Source: an uncultured Clostridia bacterium
GTDB taxonomy: Bacteria > Bacillota > Clostridia > TANB77 > CAG-508
DNA length: 7,764 nucleotides
NCBI GenBank assembly: GCA_947630255.1
Contig: CANRGU010000056.1
Location: forward strand, 1-7,764
Reading direction: 5' to 3'
Position 1 is the first letter of the stretch; each line of letters opens with the position of its first letter. Shown piece after piece: positions 1 through 5,600 of this stretch. A program made the position numbers and the translations under genes. The notes under the pieces were generated by a model. The model had not been told where the DNA came from. It ran no database searches and saw only the letters and a program-made list of their open reading frames with translations.

Positions 1-42
1 AAAAACTTGGATGTCAATTCATTAAAAGGTATGAAGTTTTAA
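1..42 (+). CDS. 3' end of an upstream gene, probably ffh (signal recognition particle protein)
   Basis: An open frame enters from the left edge and stops at TAA 40-42, giving the C-terminal residues KNLDVNSLKGMKF. Only 13 residues are visible, so no domain can be seen. In many Bacillota the gene directly before rpsP is ffh, and Ffh proteins often end in a short Met/Lys/Gly-rich tail, which this resembles. The assignment rests on gene order more than on sequence. It could also be chance read-through of non-coding DNA. Confidence 0.45.
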   Translation, partial: KNLDVNSLKGMKF

Positions 43-86
43 CTTAGATATTAATTTTTAAATTTTATAAATATATTCGCATTTTG

Positions 87-94
87 AAAGGGGG
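87..94 (+). promoter_or_regulatory. Ribosome binding site that fixes the rpsP start
   Basis: AAAGGGGG lies 7 nt before the ATG at 102. An in-frame TTG at 84 would give six extra residues, but it overlaps this Shine-Dalgarno run and has none of its own. S16 proteins normally start with M-V-K-I-R-L, so ATG 102 is chosen. Confidence 0.85.
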
Positions 95-101
95 AAAAAT
101 A

Positions 102-335
102 ATGGTAAAAATAAGATTACAAAGAGCAGGTAAAAAGAAATCACCTTTTTATCATATAGTTGTTGCTGATTCTAAATCACCAAGAGATGGAAAAATAATT
201 GAACAAATAGGAACTTATAATCCTATGGTTGAACCATCTGAACTAAAATTAGATAAAGAAAAAGTAGAGCAATGGATAAAAAATGGAGCAAAACCAACAG
301 ATACAGTAAAACGTCTAATTGAGAAGGAGGCTTAA
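102..335 (+). CDS. rpsP: 30S ribosomal protein S16
   Basis: A 77-residue protein, close to the usual 80-90 of bacterial S16. It opens with MVKIRLQRAGKKKSPFYHIV, the family's signature N-terminus, followed by the conserved VADSKSPRDGKIIEQIGTYN segment and a short helical C-terminus ending IEKEA. S16 is an early-assembly protein of the small subunit that binds 16S rRNA in the body. Start ATG 102 is preferred over TTG 84 because of the ribosome binding site at 87-94. It is the first complete gene of the operon; its last codons contain the ribosome binding site of khpA. No promoter was recognised between the upstream stop at 42 and this gene, so transcription may come from upstream. Confidence 0.97.
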   Translation: MVKIRLQRAGKKKSPFYHIVVADSKSPRDGKIIEQIGTYNPMVEPSELKLDKEKVEQWIKNGAKPTDTVKRLIEKEA

Positions 336-340
336 AATTT

Positions 341-571
341 ATGAAAGACTCATTAGAAGCTATAATTAAAGGCTTAGTAAATAATCCATCAGAAGTTTCT
401 ATTAATGAAATAAGTGGAGAAAAGCAGATCGTTTTTGAAGTAAAAGTTGCAAATAACGATATGGGAAAAGTAATTGGCAGAGAAGGAAGAATAGCAAAAG
501 CAATTAGAACAATAATGAAGGCACTAGCTGCAAAAGAAGGAAAAAAAGTTACTGTAGAGTTTATTGATTAA
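341..571 (+). CDS. khpA: KH-domain RNA-binding protein KhpA
   Basis: A 76-residue single KH domain, the normal size for KhpA (formerly YlqC, UPF0109). The nucleic-acid-binding GXXG loop is visible as GREG within VIGREGRIAKAIRTIMKA (about residues 45-62), followed by the C-terminal strand KKVTVEFID. In Bacillota KhpA usually pairs with KhpB (Jag/EloR) as an RNA-binding complex that affects cell elongation and division. The start ATG 341 follows AAGGAGG at 324-330, which lies inside the end of rpsP; the two genes are 5 nt apart and probably co-translated. Position between rpsP and rimM is the standard one. No anomalies seen. Confidence 0.95.
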   Translation: MKDSLEAIIKGLVNNPSEVSINEISGEKQIVFEVKVANNDMGKVIGREGRIAKAIRTIMKALAAKEGKKVTVEFID

Positions 572-583
572 GGTATGTAAATA

Positions 584-1090
584 ATGGAAGAATATTTTGA
601 AGTAGGTCAAATTGTGAATACATCTGGTTTAAAAGGGGTTATAAAAGTAAAACCATTTACAGATGACATTCAAAAATTTAATAATTTTAAAACAATATAT
701 ATATCAATAAAAAAAGAACTCAAAGAATTTAAAATACAACAAGTAAGATTTAGCAAAAATATGGTATTTCTAAAATTAGAAGGAATTGATACCATAGAAG
801 AAGCAGAAAATTATAGAAACCTTTATCTAAAAATAAAAAGGGATAAAAATGAAAAGTTAGAAGAAAATTCTTACTATATTGTAGATATAATTGGATGCAC
901 AGTTTATACTGATGAAAATAAAGAATTAGGAATAATAACAGACGTATTTTCTACAGGAAGCAATGATGTATATGTTGCAAAAGATAAATTAGGAAAGCAA
1001 ATTTTATTACCAGCAATAAAGCAAGTGATAAAAAATGTAGATATAGAAAATAAAACCATAATAGTTCATTTATTGGAAGGTTTGATATGA
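584..1090 (+). CDS. rimM: Ribosome maturation factor RimM
   Basis: A 168-residue protein of normal RimM length. The N-terminal RimM barrel carries FEVGQIVNTSGLKGVIKVKP (about residues 5-24), with the G-L-K-G-x-x-K-V signature. The C-terminal PRC-barrel begins near YYIVDIIGC and contains the typical GSNDVYV and QILLPAIKQVI segments. RimM binds S19 and the 16S 3' domain during maturation of the 30S head. The ribosome binding site is weak (AAGG around 570-573), so translation is probably coupled to khpA, which ends 12 nt upstream. The stop TGA overlaps the trmD start in ATGA at 1087-1090, indicating coupling with trmD. Confidence 0.96.
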   Translation: MEEYFEVGQIVNTSGLKGVIKVKPFTDDIQKFNNFKTIYISIKKELKEFKIQQVRFSKNMVFLKLEGIDTIEEAENYRNLYLKIKRDKNEKLEENSYYIVDIIGCTVYTDENKELGIITDVFSTGSNDVYVAKDKLGKQILLPAIKQVIKNVDIENKTIIVHLLEGLI

Positions 1091-1756
1091 AAATAGATGT
1101 ACTTACACTTTTTCCTGAAATGTTTTCTAGTTTAAAAGAAAGTATTATAGGAAGAGCAATAGAAAATAATTTAATAGAAACTAATTTAATTAATATTAGA
1201 GATTTTTCTAAAGACAAGCACAAAAAAGTAGATGATACTCCATATGGCGGTGGAGCAGGAATGGTTATGAAACCTGACGTAGTATATGATGCATTCAAAT
1301 CTATTGAAAGCACGGATGCAAAAACTATATATTTATCACCTCAAGGAAAAATATTAAATCAAGATAAGATAAAAGAATTGTCTAAAGAAACTCATCTTAT
1401 ACTACTTTGTGGTCATTATGAAGGAATAGACCAAAGAGTATTAGATGAAATTGTAGATGAAGAAATATCAATTGGAGATTATGTTTTAACAGGTGGAGAA
1501 TTACCTGCAATGGTGCTCATAGATTCAGTATCTAGATACATAGAAGGTGTAATTAATAAAGAATCTATAAAAGAGGAATCATTTTCAAATGGATTATTAG
1601 AATATCCACAATATACAAGACCAGAGATATTTTTAAATAAATCGATACCAGAAGTTTTAAAATCTCGGAAATCATAAAGAGATAGAAAAATGGAGAAAAG
1701 AAAAATCTATAGAAATAACGAAACAGAAAAGACCTGAATTATTAGATAAAAATTAA
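1087..1756 (+). CDS. trmD: tRNA (guanine37-N1)-methyltransferase TrmD, requiring a +1 frameshift
   Basis: TrmD uses S-adenosylmethionine to make m1G37 next to the anticodon of tRNAs with G36-G37 (Leu CUN, Pro CCN and Arg CGG readers), preventing +1 slippage. Visible SPOUT-fold signatures are YGGGAGMVM (residues 53-61), LLCGHYEGIDQR (106-117), the knot region EISIGDYVLTGGELP (126-140) and the likely catalytic Asp in LIDSVSR (D146). The zero frame stops at TAA 1675-1677 after 196 residues, ending in a non-family SRKS. The +1 frame from GGA at 1667 continues as GNHKEIEKWRKEKSIE, then ends RPELLDKN at TAA 1754-1756. That matches the family's SGNH, IxxWR and RPxLL tail and gives 222 residues, close to normal. 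The extra base is T1665 or C1666, at an in-frame CGG codon. It is either a programmed shift, a recent mutation or a sequence error. GGAAGG at 1075-1080 is the ribosome binding site. Confidence 0.93.
1661..1677 (+). other. +1 frameshift site in trmD (TCT-CGG-AAA)
   Basis: The downstream frame is closed by TAA at 1658-1660 and the upstream frame by TAA at 1675-1677, so the shift must lie between them. Family alignment (expected Ser-Gly-Asn-His) places it at TCT-C-GGA, where skipping one base (T1665 or C1666) joins the halves. The zero-frame codon here is CGG, rare in this sequence. There is no long homopolymer and no obvious Shine-Dalgarno-like stimulator. Confidence 0.75.
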
Positions 1757-1759
1757 AAT

Positions 1760-1765
1760 AGGAGG
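1760..1765 (+). promoter_or_regulatory. Ribosome binding site of rplS
   Basis: AGGAGG lies 9 nt before the ATG at 1775, the strongest Shine-Dalgarno match in the operon. It follows the frame-shifted trmD stop (1754-1756) by only 3 nt, whereas the early zero-frame trmD stop is about 80 nt away. This spacing supports 1756 as the natural trmD end. Confidence 0.85.
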
Positions 1766-1774
1766 TAAAATTTA

Positions 1775-2293
1775 ATGGACATTATAAAATCAATCGAACA
1801 TGAACAAATGAAAAACAAAGTTCCTGTACTTAATGTCGGTGATACAGTAAAAGTTCATGTAAGAGTAAGAGAAGGAAACAGAGAAAGAATACAAGTATTC
1901 GAAGGAATAATTATAAAAGTACAAGGTGGAGGAGTAAATCAAACATTTACTGTAAGAAAAACATCTTATGGTGTAGGAGTTGAAAAAACATTTTTAGTAC
2001 ATTCACCAACAGTTGAAAAAGTTGAGGTAGTAAGAGTAGGTAAAGCAAGAAGAGCAAAACTATTCTATTTAAGAGATAGACTTGGTAAATCTGCTAAGAC
2101 TAGAGAAAAAGTTGGAGCAAGAATTGAAACTAAAGAAGTTACAATTAAAGAAGAATTAATTGAAGAACCAGCAGTAGAAGAAGTAAATACTGAAGCTGAA
2201 ACAGTAGAAACAGCAGAAGTAGCTCCAGAAACTAGTGAAGCAACAGCTAAAGAAGAAACAGTAGAAGTTAAAGAAAAACCAAAAGCAGAATAA
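1775..2293 (+). CDS. rplS: 50S ribosomal protein L19 with an acidic C-terminal extension
   Basis: The first 115 or so residues are a normal L19: MDIIKSIEHEQMKNKVP, then the SH3-like core with VGDTVKVHVRVREGNRERIQ, FEGIIIKVQGGG, TVRKTSYGVGVEKTF and HSPTVEKVEVVRVGKARRAK, ending LFYLRDRLGKSAKTRE. L19 sits at the 30S-50S interface and contributes to an intersubunit bridge. The family is usually 110-120 residues; this one has 172. The extra 50 or so residues are rich in Glu, Val, Thr and Ala (for example EELIEEPAVEE and TAEVAPETSEATAKEE), predicted disordered and strongly acidic. There is no stop or second start between core and tail, so the tail appears genuinely fused. The gene is last in the operon and is followed directly by a terminator. 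Confidence 0.96.
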   Translation: MDIIKSIEHEQMKNKVPVLNVGDTVKVHVRVREGNRERIQVFEGIIIKVQGGGVNQTFTVRKTSYGVGVEKTFLVHSPTVEKVEVVRVGKARRAKLFYLRDRLGKSAKTREKVGARIETKEVTIKEELIEEPAVEEVNTEAETVETAEVAPETSEATAKEETVEVKEKPKAE

Positions 2294-2336
2294 TGCATAA
2301 GAGCTTTTCCGTAGAGGAGAGGCTTTTTTTTATGCA
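2294..2336 (+). terminator. Intrinsic terminator after rplS
   Basis: GCTTTTCC (2303-2310), loop GTAGA, GGAGAGGC (2316-2323) form an 8-bp stem with two G-U pairs, followed by eight Ts (2324-2331). An outer arm TGCATAA (2294-2300) is the exact reverse complement of TTATGCA (2330-2336), so a longer hairpin can enclose the core. It starts directly after the rplS stop and closes the translation operon. Confidence 0.88.
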
Positions 2337-2499
2337 CAAATTTATTGTGATAAATAGTGCATTATGTAATAAAACGAATAAAAATGTCATAAAAATGTCA
2401 TATATAATAATTTGAAATAATCGAACCGAGCAAACACTATTTCCGTAAACCTTCAGAAAAGACTGTTTAAAAGTACCAAATTTATGCTAATTTATACCA
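2337..2499. other. AT-rich intergenic stretch, little recognised
   Basis: Between the rplS terminator and the adhesin promoter there is no gene-like reading frame with a ribosome binding site. It holds the 11-bp tandem repeat at 2378-2399 and a less AT-rich segment around 2420-2475 with only a weak AAACA/TGTTT pairing. No riboswitch, tRNA or known RNA family was recognised. Its likely role is regulation of the downstream surface gene. Confidence 0.5.
2378..2401 (+). repeat. Perfect 11-bp tandem repeat, possible operator
   Basis: ATAAAAATGTC occurs twice head to tail (2378-2388 and 2389-2399), followed by a further AT. The period is about one helical turn, so both copies would face the same side of DNA. 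It lies roughly 100 bp upstream of the -35 element of the adhesin promoter, a position suited to an activator site, but no regulator is recognised. Confidence 0.55.
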
Positions 2500-2527
2500 T
2501 TGATTTAATTAAAAAAACAACTATAAT
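2500..2527 (+). promoter_or_regulatory. Sigma-A-type promoter of the adhesin gene
   Basis: The -35 element TTGATT (2500-2505) and a perfect -10 TATAAT (2522-2527) are separated by 16 nt. The expected transcript start near 2534 gives a leader of about 30 nt before the ATG at 2566. The upstream terminator makes a separate promoter for this gene necessary. Confidence 0.75.
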
Positions 2528-2552
2528 ATATTTAAGTAAAAGAATAAGCAAT

Positions 2553-2560
2553 AAAGGTGG
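2553..2560 (+). promoter_or_regulatory. Ribosome binding site of the adhesin gene
   Basis: AAAGGTGG lies 5 nt before ATG 2566. It selects a start that opens with a clear signal peptide, although that frame stops 43 codons later. This supports the idea that the short frame is the true beginning of the large gene. Confidence 0.75.
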
Positions 2561-2565
2561 TAAAA

Positions 2566-2640
2566 ATGAAGAGAGTAAAGATTTTATTAATTGCGTTAGT
2601 ATTGATTTTATCAGGTGTATTTTTTAGTTATGTTAATGCA
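2566..2640 (+). other. Signal peptide of the adhesin
   Basis: Residues 1-25 have a basic start (MKRVK), a hydrophobic core (ILLIALVLILSGVFF) and a V-N-A cleavage motif before QAPD. This is a typical Sec signal. It is encoded wholly in the frame before the shift, so without frameshifting only a secreted peptide of about 18 residues would remain. Confidence 0.88.
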
Positions 2641-5600
2641 CAAGCGCCAGATCTAAGCACTGGAAATACAAGAACGTTAAAATTTAAAGAGCGGTAGACC
2701 ATTTGCAGGAGCAGACGGTGATGGAGATAATCCTATATATCTATACACTGTAAGCAGCGGCAGTAACGCAAGTGTTCGATATGTAGTAGGAAAAATCTAT
2801 GATTCGGCAGATATAAAATCTAGTAGTATTATGCAAAAATTTGTTAGAAATTTTACTACATTGGATTCAGATATATATGAATATTCTGAAACATTTTATT
2901 GTTTAAGAGGTGGAATAGGATTCGGTAATTCACAAAATAGTGTTAGTGCAGTTCAACAAATAGATGCAATCGATGCAGAGGAAGAAGTTACAGTAATTGG
3001 AGAAATGCACAAAGAACCAAAAGCTATAGCAGCAAAAATGGGACAATACAGTGAAAGTATAAAATGGTCACAATCAGATGTGGCAAGTGGAGATTTAAAA
3101 ATAACACTTTCTGTACCAACAGGTGATGGAATAACAGGCGGAAGTTCTAAAAAGGATTATACATTTAACTTATACAATGCAGTATTATGGATAATTGATG
3201 AAGCATATTTGCCAATGGATAAAATAAGTGATGGTGTTAAAGTATATGATGCAAACGAATATAAAACAGAATTATTGACAAAAGCAGGAATACCTAAGGC
3301 TCAACAAGCAGATATTACAACAAACGATATAGAAGTAATACAACAATTAGCAATATGGTATTTTACAAATTATGATGAACAAGATAAGCATGTAGTGCCA
3401 ACAGTATCACAAAGTACAATGTATCCAGCTCAATTTTTAACAGTTGGAATACAAAGCAAATTAAATACTCTAAGAGAAAATAATTTAGATAGATTATATC
3501 AATATTTTATATATGGTGCAGCACAAAATGCAGAAACATATAAAATAGAAGATGGCACAAGAGCAAGAACAAAACCAGTTGAAGATAATAAATTTGACAC
3601 AACAGAACCATTAACAATAACAAAAGGAACTTTGGAAGATAATGAACTTTATAATTATTATGAAATAGGACCAATTAAATTTGTTGAAAATGACGAAGGA
3701 CCTTCAAAAGACGGAACAAAACAGACCGTTGATGCTTCTAATATCGTTTTATATGATGCAACAGAAGAAGTAATACCAAAGACAGTATCGCTTAAAACAC
3801 AAACTAGTGATGGTAAAGTAATTAGACATGTGGTTTATAAATTCTTAGAAAGTGACACTGATGAAGAAGTAACAACATTAGAAAAAGGAAAAGAATACAA
3901 AATAAGAATATATAAAGAATTCGAAAAAGGCGTTAGTAGTGGCGCAACTGATAGATTTTTTGCAAAATATGATATGTCTAAATTTACATTAAAAACAATG
4001 AACACATATTCAACAACAACTGCAACTTTCCTTGCAGGAGATGAAGCTACTCAACCAGTTGTAGAAATAGAAAAAGAATCAAAAACTAAAGGTGATTCTA
4101 TAACAACAGATGAAAAAAAGATGTTTGATTTATCATTAAGAAAATTTATAACGAAAATAGGTGAAAATAAAATACCAGATGAGCAAAGCAGAGTTCCAGA
4201 AGTAGATGCTACTGAATTAATTGCTGGAACTAAACCTAGCAAAGGTGCTGTAGTAGGCACAGAAGGTACAGAGCATACTGCAACATACAGTCATCCAAAA
4301 AATCCATTAACAGTAAAAAAAGAAGATAAAGTAGTTTATACTATAAGAATATATAATGAAGGCGAAGTAGACGGAACAGCATCAGAAATAACAGATTATA
4401 TACCAGAAGGATTAGAATTTATACAAAGCGATAGTACAATAAATGATAAGTACCAATGGCAAATAAAAGACGGAAACAATAGAATAATTACAACAAGTTA
4501 TCTACAAGATGTGACAATTCCTGCATTTATAGATGGAAACCAAGATAATGAAGTGCCAGAAGATAGTAAATATAAAAAAGAGACAACTAAAGATGGAAAA
4601 TACATATACTATGCAGACGTAGAAGTTGAATGTAAAGTAGTAAAAGAGCCTGGAGAAGAAGATGTTTCGCTAAGAAATATTGCAGAAATTACGAAAGATA
4701 AAGACAAAGAAGGAAGAGAAGTAGATGACAGAGATTCAACACCAGGAAATGTAGAAAGAGGAAATTATGTGCCAACAGTTGATAATAGTACATATCAACA
4801 AGATGATGATGACTATGAAGATTTAGTATTAAAAGCAGTAACAGAAGTAACAGTAACAAAAGAATGGAATGATGAAAGCGATCAAGATAGTAAAAGAGAT
4901 AAGTATACAGTAAAAATAACAGGTACTGCTAAAGGAAAAGTAGTATATGAGGATGAGCAAGAGTTACCAAAAGATACATTAACATATAAATGGACAAACT
5001 TAGATAAGTTCTCAGAAGGAGAAAAAATAGTTTATACAGTAACAGAAAGCAAAATACCATCAGGCTACAATGCAAGTATATCAGGAGATCAAGATTCAGG
5101 ATATAAAATAGTAAACACACATAAACCTGGTACAACGAATATTAGAGTAACAAAAATATGGGAAGATGATGGAGACAGAGATGGAAAAAGACCAGAAAAT
5201 ATAGAAGTAGAACTATATAAAACGGTTGAAGGGCAAAAAGAAACAACAGGACAAAAGAAAACATTAGATGAAGAAAATGGATGGACTGCCACATTTACAG
5301 ATTTACAAGAAAAAGAAAATGGAAAAGATATAGAATATACAGTAGAAGAAGTAGGAACATTGCCAGAAGGATACGAAAGTAAAATAACAGGAACAGCAGC
5401 AGAAGGATACACAATAACAAATACATATACACCAGAAGAAACAGAAGTAACAGTAACCAAGGAATGGAATGACGAAAATAATAAAGATGAAATAAGAGGA
5501 GAATATGAGGTAACATTAACTGGTAGGGCACATGGAAGAACTGTATATATAAATACTAAAGTTTTACCAAGTGATACATTAACATACACATGGAGAAACT

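Noticed and set aside
84..101. Upstream TTG start extending S16 by six residues
   Set aside because: The TTG overlaps the Shine-Dalgarno sequence itself, and S16 proteins conserve the M-V-K-I-R-L start at ATG 102.
951..1313. Minus-strand open frame of 120 codons across rimM and trmD
   Set aside because: It lies opposite well-conserved genes, has no ribosome binding site and its product is a low-complexity Leu/Ile/Ser string typical of the antisense of A-rich coding DNA.
1661..1677. trmD as a decayed pseudogene
   Set aside because: Only one base separates two otherwise well-conserved frames, the tail motifs are intact, and the essential nature of TrmD argues against loss. Recoding or sequence error fits better.
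2065..2337. Minus-strand open frame opposite the rplS tail
   Set aside because: The Ser/Val/Thr-rich product mirrors the GAA/GTA/ACA-rich L19 tail and the start lies within the terminator. It is a shadow.
2410..2480. Possible riboswitch (GCAAAC and CCGTAAACC segments recalled c-di-GMP aptamers)
   Set aside because: The remaining conserved blocks of GEMM-type aptamers and a supporting stem are not present, and the segment lies upstream of the best promoter so would not be in that transcript.
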